A stretch of 64,000 bases of DNA from NCBI GenBank assembly GCA_014529385.2, contig CM043967.1:129699182-129763181 (forward strand), given 5' to 3'. The translations under genes and the position numbers were made by a program. This DNA comes from Adiantum capillus-veneris. Its lineage: Eukaryota > Streptophyta > Polypodiopsida > Polypodiales > Pteridaceae. This document shows, in pieces, positions 18,340-31,347 of this stretch. Each line of letters starts with the position of its first letter. The first letter of the stretch is position 1. The notes under the pieces were generated by a model that had not been told where the DNA came from, did no database searches, and saw only the letters and a list, made by a program, of their open reading frames with translations.

Positions 18340-19446
18340 TCATCACCTTTTGAAACCAATTGTTCCAAGTTGTTATGGGTGAAGGCTTTAACGGGGCTTT
18401 AACCAATAGTTTTTGACTGTCCTATGCGTTTCATCTAGTTGCAAGGGTGGTAAGGTACTCTCCCATGATTTTATTTGCAACGTTGTTATAGGTGGTGAAC
18501 TTACAACGGGAGGCACAAACTATTTCTTGTTTGTATGGATATGTACAATGGTAGGTGGAGGTTGTGTCGAAGCTTCTATTTTTGTATAGGAACTACATGA
18601 AGAGCAAGAAGCTTCATTTGACTTCTTTGTTCCTGAGCTAAGCAGAACAAATCATTCTTTCTTCACTACCCAAACTAGCTCTGGAGCGGGTGTGTAGTAT
18701 TCCGTAATTTTTTCCTTTCCGCAATCTTCAGTTTGTTTTGGAGCCACAGGATTGGCCTCAGATGAGACAAGTGATAGGTAAGAGCATAATTTACATTTTG
18801 GCATCCAGATTTGATCATTTCCTTCATAGTAGCCTTGGGCTTCCAATAGTTTTTTAGGAATCCAACGCAACGTTTCTTACATTTCTTGGGGCGAGTGGGA
18901 CATCTCTTACAAGGATCCTATTTTTTAATGTCACTAGCAATGGTCGCTAAAGAAGCTTTAAGGACTCACTTGTATGTTTTGTTTGTTATATTAGGATGCG
19001 TCTTGTGTGTCTTAAGCTTTGTTTCAACTACAGAAGTTGAAGCTCTAGAGAGCTGGGCTATAGGGACATATGGTTCAACCTCTTGGACATGCAATGTTTT
19101 GGGTTTTATTTTCTTAAGAGGCAATATCTCGGGACTATGGCTTGAGTGGCAGGGCTAAGAGTTGGTTTCTGCGTTGTGACACTCCCTATCCCCCAATCAA
19201 TAGTGCATTTGGTCGCTATCATCCACGTGCGTCCTAGGTTTATATGACCTTCCATATTTCCAACAAGCATGACCAAAAAGTCTTGAGCTACAACTTCGTT
19301 GTCATAACTGACAAAAATGTGCCAGATACCAAAAATTATAGTTTTTTTCTTGTTGACACCCTTGACTTGGATAGTACTCTTAGATAGGATGGCTTTCCCA
19401 ACTGACACCACACTTCGTATGACAACAGATTATATTTAGCACCCGT
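18340..19446 (-). pseudogene. GypB second protease-like domain and Pol tail
   Basis: The minus strand matches GypA from the second protease-like domain to the end of pol. The order is TGAKYNLLSYEVWCQLGK (about 19445-19390), then INLGRTWM and CTIDW (the retropepsin-like second half, about 19240-19180), then the module KLLEAQGYYEGNDQIWMPK (about 18866-18800), then the Ser/Thr-rich tail. The catalytic Asp codon is lost at the TatF junction, where Ser-Thr-Gly is read through LTR sequence. Stops and frameshifts are present. The left end at 18340 is the GypA target site. Confidence 0.85.
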
Positions 19447-20612
19447 TGATGGAGCAAAAGACGTCGTGCGTACACTCACACACCCAGACAACTCAACACC
19501 ACACAAGGAATTTACTCCAAACGCCTCGACGTACAAGCCCTTGCCTGCCCGCAGACACTACAAGGTAATTCAAGGTGATCAACACTTGAAATCACGGTTG
19601 ATGGTGACCAAAATATACAAGAAAAACCATAAAAAAGAAAAAAACTCCAGCCACAAAAGGCACTCTCAAACCATTGCAAAAGCTTCACCAAACTCCACTC
19701 TGTTAGACTCTTTGGAGTAGCGCCAACCCTAATGACACCAATACAGGGTCACATAGTCTTGCAGAAAGCCGCACCTTCGTCTCTCAATTACTTACACACA
19801 CACACATCAATGGGAACCTCAGAACTTCCATAGACTCTCCCAAGTGCAAAATTGAAGATAAAAAGATCTCATTCACTCCTCCCCACACTCGAAAACAGGA
19901 CGTGAATGTGACGGGACTGCACTAGACCACCTGTAGGAACCCTGCTTCCACACACACACACAGAGGTGAAAGTGTTGATATTGCTCTTCAAAATTTCTCC
20001 CTCAGCCTGGACCATCACGGCACCATGAGTGATGTGGCAATTTGAATCCATTTCACACCTGTTTTGACCATTTTTTGACCCTTTTTGGCCCAGTTTTGGC
20101 CAATTTTGACCCCTGGCGAGCATTTTTCGCGGGAAAAACCCCAAACAGACTCCAAAATTCACCAAATTTTGTACACTTGATCCTCAATACCCAAATCCAT
20201 TTTCCACATCCCCACATTATATTTTTGACAACTTCTAGGACGGTGCACGCATCACCGTGGATCAGGCACCGTAAATAGATAGTTATTGCATGTCCCAAAC
20301 TTCTCGAGCGGGATGAGAGTATCCACACTTGTCGCTTGCATTATTTACATTCTATAAATCTCAAAAACATTCTCTAGAGCCAAAATAAGACACCTAGAAC
20401 CATATCCAAGGCCCCGATACCCTATACGGGCATGTACATGTGTCCGACTGCTAGCGCGCGAACCTGACTATTCACAATGTGTACACGTTGCATCTTTTTT
20501 CGAACTTGAAACCACTTTGCAAAGCTCCCAAATTCATGTATTTACATCTTTTTGTACATATGACCATGCATATAAATTCTACTTTGTACACGTCAAAAGC
20601 TGTCTATCATCA
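19447..20612 (-). repeat. TatF 3' LTR (probable)
   Basis: On the minus strand it starts TGATGATAGACAGC, just after the purine-rich AGAGGGTGGGC that follows the pol stop, and ends CTCCATCA against GypB. Length is about 1.17 kb. There is no second copy in the window to confirm the ends; TG...CA and the resumption of GypB homology set them. It holds short CA repeats (about 19795 and 19953). Confidence 0.6.
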
Positions 20613-20623
20613 TTGCCCACCCT

Positions 20624-23600
20624 CTAGGTAGAGCATTTATGCTCAACCAAGAGACTATTTGCATCTGGAACCACATCCCTTGCAAAATATTTCTTCAATT
20701 GATACCCATTTATTCTATAGCGCAAACGTTCATCATACAATTTTTCCAACTCATAGGTGCCATTAGGAAATACATGCTTCACTCTGTATGGACCCAACCA
20801 TTTGTCCCTTGACTTCTTTGGAAAAGTAAAATCCAAGCGAGAATCGTACTTCATCACCAAATATCCTTCTTTGATCTCTTTCTTTGGCAGTCTCTTATTC
20901 GTTTTCTCCATCCTTGTCTCTGCTTGTTGAAGATAATAATCACTGGCTTTCTCTCTATTCATTCGCAGCAACTCTAGAGAAAGAATTCTTTCTTGCAGCT
21001 TGTCATTATGCTCACCTTGCATTCTACACAACAACTTCAAGGCATCCAACTGCACTTTTATGGCCATAAGAGCTTCCTTTCCATAAACAATTTCATATGG
21101 TGTAAACTGTGTTCACACTCTATATGCAGTTCTATAAGCCCACAAACACTTTTCCAAGTCCAAGTCCCACTCTTTAGGATGCTCTCTAGCATACTTTGAT
21201 AGCATCTTCACAATTTGACCATTGAAGTTCTCAACCAGTCCATTGCATTGTGGGTAGTAAGGAGAAGAATGCCTATGCTGAATTTTCAATTTCTCCATGA
21301 GAGCAGTAACAAGTTTTCCCCTAAACCCTGGTCCACGATCAGAAATGATAACCATAGGAGTTCCAAACCTGCAACACACCTGTTCATAGAAAAAAGAGGC
21401 CACTCTTCCTGCTGTTACATCTTTTACTGCTCTTGCCTCCACCCATTTTGTCAAATAGTCCACAGCCACAAGGATATACCTTTTGCCATTGTTGGTCCTT
21501 GGCATTGGACCTATAGCATCTACTCCCCATTTTGCAAATGCATCAAAAGACATTATAGCTTTTTGAGGCTCAGCCAAAAGCTTTTGATTTGCAAACACTT
21601 GGCATTCATGGAATGACTTGCACCAAAAATAAGCATCTCTCATCATAGAGGGCCAACAATAACCTGGTCTCAAAACACAAAAGACAACCTGATCCTTGCC
21701 TTGATGGCCTATTTCTTCATGAAAGTTCTCCAAAATCAAGCCTATCTCTTCTTTGTACGGCACTTTTCTCAAAATGCTATCCTTGCCATAAAGCATGAGA
21801 TCCTCACCTACCAATGTGTAGTTTCTTGCTTTTGCAATGGTTCTCTTACGCTGAACCTTTGACATGCCCTCTGGACATTGCCCTTTACCAAGAAATACTT
21901 CTACATCTTGCAATGATTCCCTTTCTGCATACAAGGCTTCCTTGACCTTTAAAGGAGCTACCAAGGCATCCAACTTGTCCCTAGCCAACTCATCAGCTTC
22001 TTTATTCTGCTCACGAGGAACATGCTTAAACTGTATCTTCTCAAACTCATACAAAAGCTTCTTGATGCCATAAAACCACTTCTTTAAATTTTCTTTCTTC
22101 ACATTCCACAAACCAAGCAACTGATTCATGACTAGCAATGCATCCCCTTTGCAATGACCCTCTTCAATCCAAACTCAACACATTGCTTCAACCCAAGGAA
22201 AAGCGTGAGATACTCGGCCTCATTGTTACTTTCAGCTTCATCAAGATCGTAAGCTCTAGAAAATATTATATCGCCTTTTGGGTTCTTAATGACTACCCCA
22301 CCACTTGCCTTTTGAAGAACTTTCCTGTATGCACCATCAAACATCATTGTATATGCATCCATAATATCTACTTCCTCTTCATGATCATCCTTGTCAACCC
22401 TTGGGTAAGATGGAAGCTCCCCTCCCTTATGTACCACTATGTCTACCAAGTGAGCTTTAACAGAATGATCCACTTTAAACTCAAACTCATACTCTTGAAG
22501 TTCCAAAGTCCACTTTAAGATGCGCTTGCTAGGCTTCAAATGTTATACTACATCAGGCAAAAGATTCGATGTGGTGAGCACATAGAACTTTTGGGGCAAC
22601 AAATAGGTTTTGAACCTTCGACAAGCAAGAACCAAGGAGAACTCGCTTACATTCTTCATCTTGCTCTCAAAATAAACTGGCTTGAAGTTCCTTCCTTGCT
22701 TTTGTAAGAGAACCGACCCAAAAGCTACTGACCCCACACTAATAGATACATAGAAAATCGACTGCAAGTCGGAAGGACTCATTGTTGGTAAAGCACACAA
22801 TACCTCCTTGATGCCATCAAAAGCCTGTTGCATGTATTCATTCCATTCAAACCCTTGAACTCTTTGACTCAATTTCTGGAGAGGATACACGTACTGACAT
22901 AGCATCCAGAAAAAACGTGACAAGTACCTGAGCTTATGCACAAATGATGCCAAATCCTTTGTGTTGCTGGGCGGATCCATAAGCAATAAAGCCTTAACTT
23001 TCTTTGGGTCAGCTTCTATTCCATTTTGGGAAACCACATGTCCTAGCAAATGGACTCTGGCATGAGCAAACTTACACTTCTTTGTGTTGAGTTGCCCACC
23101 CTCTTGTTGAAGCCTTTCAAAACTCAACCTCAACTTCTACAAATGTGTGATCCTTGATCTATAACACCCAATGTCATCCATGAAAATGCGAATGAACTTG
23201 CCCAAGTAGGGACCAAACACTCTATTCATCCATCCTTGGAAGGTAGCATATGCATTAACTAGCCCAAAAGGCATTCTTTTGTAGGCAAAACAACCCCAAG
23301 GAGTTATGAAGGTCGTCTTCAATCAATCTTCAATCACTATCAAGATCTGAAAGTAGCCAAAAAATCCATCCATGATTGAGTAATGTTCATGACCTGCAAC
23401 CTAATTGAGGATTTCATCTAAAAAGGGTAGTGGATAATGATTCCTTTTTGTGGGAGCATTCAAAGGTTTGAAATCGACACATATCCTAAATCTTCCGTTC
23501 TTCTTGGGCACAATAACAACTGGAGAGACCCACTCGGATTCCTCTACTCGAAAGATGAAATTTGCTTCCAAAAGCTTCGTCACCTCTTCACGAAGTGCCT

Positions 23601-23791
23601 TCTCATGAATGACCCCCAACCTCCTAAGCTTTTGAACCTTTGGCTTGGCACCTTCTTTTAGATTGATTCTATGCTCGACTCCTTTAGCTCCTTGAAACTC
23701 TGTATATTCAGTGGCGAATAGATTTGGAAATTCCTTTAACATGTCTTCATACTCCTTTTTTTTTCTGTCAAGTCCTCTCCTACCATGCTCC
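20624..23791 (-). pseudogene. TatF Pol: RT, RNase H, archaeal-type RNase H, integrase
   Basis: The minus-strand order is the RT start (EWVSPVVIVPKKNGRFRICV, about 23570), RT palm IFMDDI (near 23180) and Gypsy RNase H (about 22800-22550). Next is a second, archaeal-type RNase H with MFDGA and NNEAEY (about 22370-22210) and HVPREQNKEADELA (about 22020). Integrase follows with catalytic D (GVDAIGP), D (SDRGPGF) and E (GLVENFN) between 21540 and 21220, then a C-terminal GPY module (LGPYRVKHVFPNGTYEL). The extra RNase H is diagnostic of the Tat lineage. Stops near 23135, 23325-23400 and 22540, and a frameshift near 22135, make it inactive. Confidence 0.88.
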
Positions 23792-23822
23792 TTGCGTTCA
23801 CTTTCGCAGGTGTGTAGCTCCT

Positions 23823-23914
23823 CTTGCCTTAAAGGATCATAGTATCTTTTAAATTTCTCCCATTGAGGAATCCAATGGTTTCAACTCTATCAAGAGTCTC
23901 CACATAAATGATAC
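23823..23914 (-). pseudogene. GypB integrase C-terminal fragment
   Basis: A short minus-strand piece (ETLDRVETIGFLNG) matches GypA 14228-14325 directly after the integrase GPY module. It is trapped between the probable solo LTR and TatF. With the piece at 25983 it rebuilds the order of GypA, which shows that 23915-25982 is an insertion. Confidence 0.8.
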
Positions 23915-25982
23915 TGAGGGCGAGCTTTTTGAAATGGGGCCTCTACACCCAAACCAATGGGCCTACTCTCACAAAATGTTCGTAAAGAGGTACGCACACT
24001 ACTTGGGGCACCATCTTCTTTTGGGAGTGGAGAAGGAAACCAATCAAAATAACATTTGCACTCACCCACTCAAGAAACACACTTTGAGAATCCTTACTCT
24101 ATGTACACTTTGGACACTTGACACCATCAACGATTATGTAACCCAATGCCGTGCATCAAATGTAAATATGCAATTTGTGGAATAGCATTCACCTTCTCCC
24201 CATAAGAATACCCATGATACATCCAAACTCCTCCTCTCTCAAGCACTCATCAAAAAATCATGCGCACAAGACCTGCCTCTCAAACACACAAGAGAATCAC
24301 CTACATCGAACTAACACACTTTGCATAGAGAGCTCATCTCCATCTATGCAATGCCGTGACAAATAAAATCACCATGAGAGGTAGCCACATGCATATGTAA
24401 TGAAGCAAAAGAGAGTTGGAGTGAGAATTTTCTTTAGACTAATTGAATAAGTGTGGAGAAACAAACCAATGGTAAATTGAGAGTAGAACACTTACTTGAT
24501 TTCTCGCACACCTTTTAAGGGGTAGACAGACGCTGGCTAACCATCACGAATTGCGACACTTGATTATTTGAAGATGAATTAATGATCATTAACATAACCA
24601 TGGGAGAGATCATAATGTATTTACAAGTTATTGAGGTGCTACAATGATTTATTGGGTTGATGGAGTAAGAGATTGTAGAATAGAAAGAGTGGAGGATAGA
24701 GTTGCACTTCCTCCAAAGAGGAGGGTTAGGAGGGAGGATGTGAAAGAGGGAGAGTTGGGGGTTTCTCTACTATTGATCAAGAACAACATGAAGTTGAAAA
24801 TATAGGTGTGTGTCCTTGAGTCTCTCCAAGGGGGGCTATTTATAGTTGTGTAGGAGTGGGATTATGATACACTTAAATAGGGTGAGTGATTAGCCCTAAT
24901 TAAGTGTCCTTTGACTACTCATTAAATATTGGACATAAAAGGGACTATTTATTCACCAAAAATATCATTTTAGACTGTGAAGTCTCCATAGAGGTGCATA
25001 ATGTAGGTGGGCCCCACCATGAGGCCCTACGGGTGGCTCCTGCGGGTTATCTCAACTTGTCTGTCTTGGCATTTAGAAAGCATCTTTAGGTTGGTCCCAT
25101 CACATGCAAGTGACCTTGAACACTCATTGCTCTTCTAGAAGATGAGTAGGGGAAAAATAAGATCTCACCCTCTTGATTTACTTGATTTACAGTTCCCTTT
25201 TGCTGCGAATCTGACAGATTTACACTATTTTGACCATAACTTTTTACCTGTAGCTCGGAATGACATGCTTCAAAAGGAAAATTTGACCTTCTCAACATGT
25301 TTGATATGAATTTGGACTATTCTTCACGCCCATGCACCAAGGAATTCAATTTGGAAGGTCCACACTAGGCTAGGGAACCTTTTGCTTCCAAGTCTTCTTG
25401 TATGGGCCCTTTGCTTGTATGCATCCAAGGGGAATCGTGCTTTTTCAAAAGGGTATGATGCTTAAACAAATAGAGGAGGGCCCAATATTATTTGCTTGTG
25501 AAAAGAATATACAATTTGAGTCTTTTTGAAAGGAGAAAAACTATATGTATATTCTTAAGAGATATTGGGCCACCTATGTAGGGGGCATAGAAGACTTGTA
25601 GAGATGGACCATAATCTTTGGTAAAGACAAGTGGAGAGTTGATTTTCCATGGTAATTTATCTATATGGGATGGAAGATGGATATATTATTTTTCTACTAC
25701 TAATTCACAAGAGGTAAGAAAGTTTGGGGGTAGATAGTTGGTTATTGTATGCTTAATTTTATTTACAAAGCAAAAAAGAAAAGGGTGGTAATATAAATAT
25801 ATGACTAAGGTGAAATTTTTAGGAAAAGTACAATGTATGTGTCGCCACAAAGGTTAAACGAAGAGGGGGAATTGACTCTAGATAACTTAATAGCGTAGAA
25901 AAATATATACAGATATGAGGAAGAGGACGTTGAGTAGGCTGAAAAATGTTGCAAAAAGATGGTTACCATTTTATGCCATTCA
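23915..25982. repeat. Probable solo LTR (or unrecognised insertion) in GypB
   Basis: The 2068-bp block starts TGAGGGCGAGC and ends CCATTCA (TG...CA), flanked by ATAC on both sides (23911-23914, 25983-25986), and splits otherwise continuous GypB integrase sequence. No coding domain is seen on either strand. A TATA-like ctatttatag lies near 24837 on the plus strand. The 4-bp duplication is one short of the usual five, or the fifth base has mutated. It could be a solo LTR of a large Gypsy element. Confidence 0.6.
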
Positions 25983-28900
25983 ATACCTTGTTGGGTGATT
26001 TCACATACTCTATATGGTCATTTTCCCACATATTTCAACTTTTTCTTCTCGTTTCGCACTCCATACATAAGGATTTTATCACCAACATTGATACCTTTGT
26101 TCTTTAGATGACGGTCAAATCATTTCTTCCTCCTATCTTTCTCCACAAGTGCGTTTTTCACAGCCAATTGCCTTTCTTCATCTAACCTCTCAAAGATATA
26201 TAAGCGCTCAACTAAAGGGTTACCATCCCAACCTTCTTGTGAAGCTACATGTAGACTAGGAATTACAAACTCCCATGGCATAACTGCTTCCTTGCCATAT
26301 ACCATTTTGAATGGTATACAATTAATAGCCACTTTGTAAGAAGTATGGTAAGCCCATAGAGCTAAAGTCAGCTTCAAATCCCAATATGTGAGATGAGCTT
26401 CGACTGTTTTGGTTAAGATAGAAATTAAAGTCTTGTTAGTGCTCTCAGCTTGGCCATTTGCTTGTGGATAATAAATTGTGGGCTTATGGTGGGCTATCAT
26501 GAAGTTTGTCATGAGTTCCTTTATCACTCCATTTATAAAATGAGTACCATTGTCACTGGCAATCTCAAAGGGACAACCAAATCTTGTAATAATGTTCTCA
26601 AAGAGAAACTTGGCAGTTGACCTTGCATCAGCCTTACATGTCACCCTGGGTTCCGCCCACTTTGTCACATAGTCAGTGGCAACGATAATATATCAAGATT
26701 GAGTATTACGAGCTGCCGGACTAATTGGGCCTACAAAGTCTAAACCCCATTTTTCAAATGGTTAAGTCACTTTAACAAGATGTAAGGACATCTTATCCTT
26801 TCATTGTGTAAACTTGTAACGTTGGCATTCATCATATCCTTTTGCAAAAAGTGATGCATCCTTGAATAAGGTAGGCCACCAATAGCCTGATTGCAACACC
26901 TTTCTAGCAGTTAGTTCCCCTGAGAAATTTCCTCTGGCTATACCCATGTGGGCTTCTTGCAGTATGTATAAATACTCATCCTCACGGGCACAACATCTAA
27001 GAATATCATCCTTCCCTAGCTTGTAGAGAGTTCCTACAATGAGAGAATAAGGTTCACATTCTTTTAACAGTTTTTGAGCTATATCCTTACGAAGCTCTTT
27101 GGATGGAAAACCATTAACTAGAAAGTTCACAGTCTTCTCACTCCATTCAGGCATGGTCTCAACTAGAAATAAGGAAATATCAGGCAATTCATCATTGACT
27201 CTAGTAGGGGCTTCACCATTACCCGGGTATGTGAGACAAATGATCCATCATGACATGTCTTTTACCAGGTCTCACCACAACGGTAAAATCAAACTCAAGG
27301 AGAATTAATAACCATCACGTAATTCTTCATGTGGAACAAGGTTTATTTACTAGATACAACAAGGTTTAATGATCCACAAAGAAAAAAAACTTGTTGGCAA
27401 GAAGGTAGTAACTAAATTTCTTCACTACATAAATCATAGCTAAACCTTCCCGCTCTAGTGGTGTAGTTTATCTCGGCATCATTCAATTGACGACTTGCAA
27501 AGCTAATGGGGTAGTCCAATTTATGTTATCCTAGTTGAGCTAGAACACACCCAATAGCAAAGTTCGATGCATCAATATGCACATGGAAAATTACATTCCA
27601 ATCGGGCACTCGTAGAAGGGGAGCACTTGTCAAGATCTTTTTCAATGTCTCATATGCATGGTCACACTCTGCGGTCCATTGGAACTCAATAAGAAGTTTG
27701 TACAATGGACGAGCTATCTCGGCAAAGTTTAAAATAAACCGCCGGTAATAACCAACATGGCCCATGAACCTTTGAGCTCCTTTATAGTTTGTAGGTGGTG
27801 GCAATTTAGCAATGGCTTTAATTTTTCCCTCATCTATGGAAATCCCATTTCTGGACACTATATGCCCTAAAATGACTCCATGTTTAACCTAAAATTGGCA
27901 TTCAAAAGGGTTTAAGGAGATGCGATACAATCTGCACTTTTCAAACACTTTTCGTAAGTATGATAGATGTTCCTTCCAAGAGGAATAAACGCAAAGGTCA
28001 TCTAAGAAAGCTTCGCAAAACTCCTCAAATATTCTCTAAAAGCAGTGTTTATTAATCTGTGAAAGGTAGCAAGGGCATTGGTTAAGCCAAAAGCCATAAC
28101 ATGAAATGCAAACACTCCAAATTTGGTTATAAAAGCCGTTTTAGCTTGGTCCTCTAGTGCAATTGTGATTTGATTGTATCCAAAGTACCCTTCTAAAAAG
28201 CTATAAGCTTCCTTTCTTGTAACTCTTTCAAGCACATGTTTAGAATATGGCAAGGGGTAATGGTCCCTCCTAGCGGTGGCATTGACCTTCTTGAGATCCA
28301 CGCACACTCTAAGTTTCCCATTCTTTTTTGGCATAATCACTATTGGAGACACCCATTCTAAGTGCTCAATAGGTTATATGAAACCGCATTTGATAAGCTT
28401 TTCAATCTCTTCTTGAACAATCTTTGCATATTTAGGATTCATTGGGTAGGGTCTTTGCTGGACTGGTTTAGCCATGCTATTCATGGGGATTGTGTGTTGC
28501 ACCACGGAAGGTGCAACACCTTTCATATCATGATATGTCCAAGAAAATATATCCCTGAATTCCTTGAGAAGTTCTTTAAGTACATACTCCTCAGTCTCTG
28601 TCAGATCTTGGGCAATGTAGACAGGTTTGGACTCCTCACCCTGGGTCTGCTAACTCTATTTTCTTACCTATTGTTCGACCATCATAGACTCCATTGCTTC
28701 CATCGATGGGTTTTCTTTGGGCCTTTGTATACACCACCTTACGCTCCTCCGTTGTGTAAGACTTGAAATGATTAGGTGCAGGATGCAAGTCTGTGGGGTT
28801 TTGTGGCTCTGTGGACTGTGATTTCTCTTTTGCTTCCTTTTGTTGTTGAGCTAACTCTCAATTTTGTTGTCTCCTTACGGTACGACTCAACTTTGGCTTG

Positions 28901-29918
28901 TCTGTAGCCTCTAGCTGTGAGATGTCAATGGGTTGTGGACTACACCACATAACGCTTTGAAGGTATTCACCCGAGCTATCTACCAGCTTTCGCATCACAT
29001 GCCCCTATATAATTAATCCATTTTGTGGTAGATTTCTTTTCATTTATTCTAGCATGCACATTTTCTCGATATCGTCGCCTCTTATACCTCTTACTCTTTT
29101 TGTCTAATTTTTAATTACGGTCGATTTCTAGTGAAGAGTCACTAGATGAATCACTACTTGTGTCTTTTCCTCTGCTGTATAGATTGTCATCTAGGGTACC
29201 ACTGAGCCCTGAGTGGTTTTTCCCCACATTTTCACTAAGATTCAACTCAGATTCTTTGTCCTCAGAGTCGATTTCAATTGATGATTCTGACCCCAAATCG
29301 TGTGGGCTATACTCTTGTGAGACGCTACTAGTTCCAATGTCAGTCAAGCCTTCACTTGGTAGGTCATCAGAATCTATATGCATTGCTTCTATCATATTTA
29401 AAGGCACAAGTGGTGGCATTTCATCCCCCTCGGGTGTTACCCAGGTCATCCCCCTATTTCCCCAAGTGTCTATGGTTGCTTCTAGGTGGACCCAATCCAC
29501 ATTGTCAAACTCCATCATCCCAGGTAGAACATCCATATAAGGAGAATCTTCCCCAACATCAGTGTCCACTTTACACGTATAACAATACTGCAATGGGGCC
29601 CAGTGAACTGTGGTGTCAGATCTATGATCAATTATAAATATGTTTCCTAGAGGATGTGCTCGACCAGTTACAAGATCCACTCGAATGACAGAACCTTGGA
29701 ACTGCAAGTAGACATGGTTTTTAGACCAGTCATGCACCATTTTTGCTTCCCTCATGAAAAGACGTCCTAAGATCATCTCAGATGTCATAGTGTGCTTGGA
29801 GAAATCCATAACAATGAAGGTATTTCTTATTTTGTGTCCAAAGACCTTGATCTTGAGATCTTCTAGCATTCCAATAGGTTTAACAATAGACCCATTGTCC
29901 ATCTTTATTACTATGGTT
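25983..29918 (-). pseudogene. GypB protease-like 1 (C-terminal part), RT, RNase H, integrase
   Basis: On the minus strand this continues from MDNGSIVKPIGMLEDL through MILGRLFM and HDW (protease-like domain 1) at about 29900-29720, then an acidic linker. RT follows (KKNGKLRVCVDLKKVNA, GYFGYNQI; about 28340-28000), then RNase H (HIDASNFAIGCVLAQ near 27560). The integrase zinc region and catalytic residues (SDNGTHF, QAESTN) lie between 27000 and 26440. Similarity to GypA is high throughout. Stops near 29110, 28000, 27890 and 26690, and frameshifts, kill it. The right end is the CopE insertion; the left end is the probable solo LTR. Confidence 0.9.
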
Positions 29919-29964
29919 TGTTGGGGCCTTGGGCTATGGAAGCATGTTGTGGTGCAACAGTCGA

Positions 29965-30011
<47 letters not shown>

Positions 30012-30210
30012 TTCGATACAAAACATGAAAGAACACGGTACTTCTTGCTTTATTACATTAAGATGTCTTTACATATATCTTTTTTGAAGTGATATTAACC
30101 ATTCCTTTTACTCATGCAATCTCCACTAAGGACTCATGTTACCTGCATGCTATAGGGGTAATTCCCATGAGCTAGACACCGGACAAACAAGTGGGCTTGC
30201 ATACCCAGCA
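29919..30210 (-). repeat. CopE 3' LTR
   Basis: 292 bp. On the minus strand it starts TGCTGGGTATGC and ends GGCCCCAACA. It includes a GA/CT microsatellite at 29968-30008, much shorter than in the other LTR. About eight other differences are seen by eye. Confidence 0.93.
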
Positions 30211-30498
30211 AACCCCCCCTCAAGCCCAAACCACTCTCAATGGACTCGAGATAGACAGACCATGGCAGAGTTCATTCACCTAAAACCATGAGTAGAATCC
30301 CCCCTCTTGACTATACCATAGGTATGTGTGTGTACTTCCCTCAAACAAGCATCAATGTGAGACATACCAGAACTCGACCAAACAACAAAAGGGTGATCTT
30401 ACCACTTTTATGTGGCAGTGTTTATAACCCATACAATTATTGAGAAATAACTGACAGACTGAAGAAAACATAACAAAACATGAAGACATACTAACAAA

Positions 30499-31347
30499 CT
30501 ATAGGACATCACTGTCTACGAAAAGCATTGGTGATGCATCGTCTTCATCACCTTCAACCATAATGATCTGTAGCTTGTTCTTCTTAAAGCATTTGTCCGA
30601 CGGATGATTAGTCTTTCCACAATGGGTGCAATGATTTTTGTTGAAACAATCCTTGGTTTGATGATTGCTGCATCCACATATAGCACAAGGTCTAGTGCTA
30701 TTAGTAAACCTCATGGAATTGGTAGTTGAAGTGCAACCACGGGCTACATATGCAGTTGGTACAAAAGAGCTGATTCGTGGCACTCGTTTCTCTTCTTCCT
30801 GCAATGAGTTAACAATACCATCCAAAGGAGGTAGAGGATCCTTCTCCTTTAAAATAGTGACAATTTGACAAAATTCTGAAGGGAGGCTATTCAGAAAAAC
30901 GGTTATAAGGTCTTCATCTGGCACTGGGGCTTCAACATAAACAAGCTGTGTTTTGATGCTCTTCAATCTATTAGCTAAAGCTGCAATGTTTTCATCTTTA
31001 GGCTTTCAAATATAAATAAATTCCATTTTTAAACTCATTTTGGAATACTTAGCTTTGGCACCAAAAAGCCTCTCTAACTCTATCCAGGCAGCACTTGAAG
31101 AATCAACATCATCCAAATAATGAGTAAAGTTGTGTTCTAAGGAAGTTAGAATGATACCAAAAGCTTGTTTGTCTTTCCTCTTTTGCTCGGTAGATAATGC
31201 TCTTGTAACTACAGTGGATGTGCCAGATTTGTGGGCTGATAACGGCTTGACAACGTTCCACAAATTCTTTCGCATCAGATATCCCTTTACTTTAATTTGC
31301 CAGGTGTGGAAGCCGAATCCATTGAACTTGTCAAATTTTGATGCCAT
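30499..31347 (-). pseudogene. gag: CopE Gag
   Basis: It runs from ATG 31347 (MASKFDKFNGFGFHTWQIKV) with a UBN2-type Copia Gag core, then two canonical CX2CX4HX4C zinc knuckles (CAICGCSNHQTKDC and CTHCGKTNHPSDKC) and an acidic C-terminus. One TGA at 31006-31008 interrupts an otherwise single frame of about 280 codons. The rest of the interior (31354-31888 and 30211-30498) shows no gene. Confidence 0.88.

Larger units (their letters stand above)
19447..23822 (-). mobile_element. TatF: 5'-truncated Tat-lineage Gypsy element
   Basis: The minus-strand remnant consists of most of pol and a 3' LTR. The 5' LTR, gag, protease and start of RT are absent; the right end joins GypB integrase sequence at about 23822. 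About 240 bases of GypB are also missing there, so a deletion spanning both elements is the simplest cause. The dual RNase H of this element assigns it to the Tat/Ogre lineage. It interrupts GypB at the codons of the second D-T-G motif. Confidence 0.85.
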
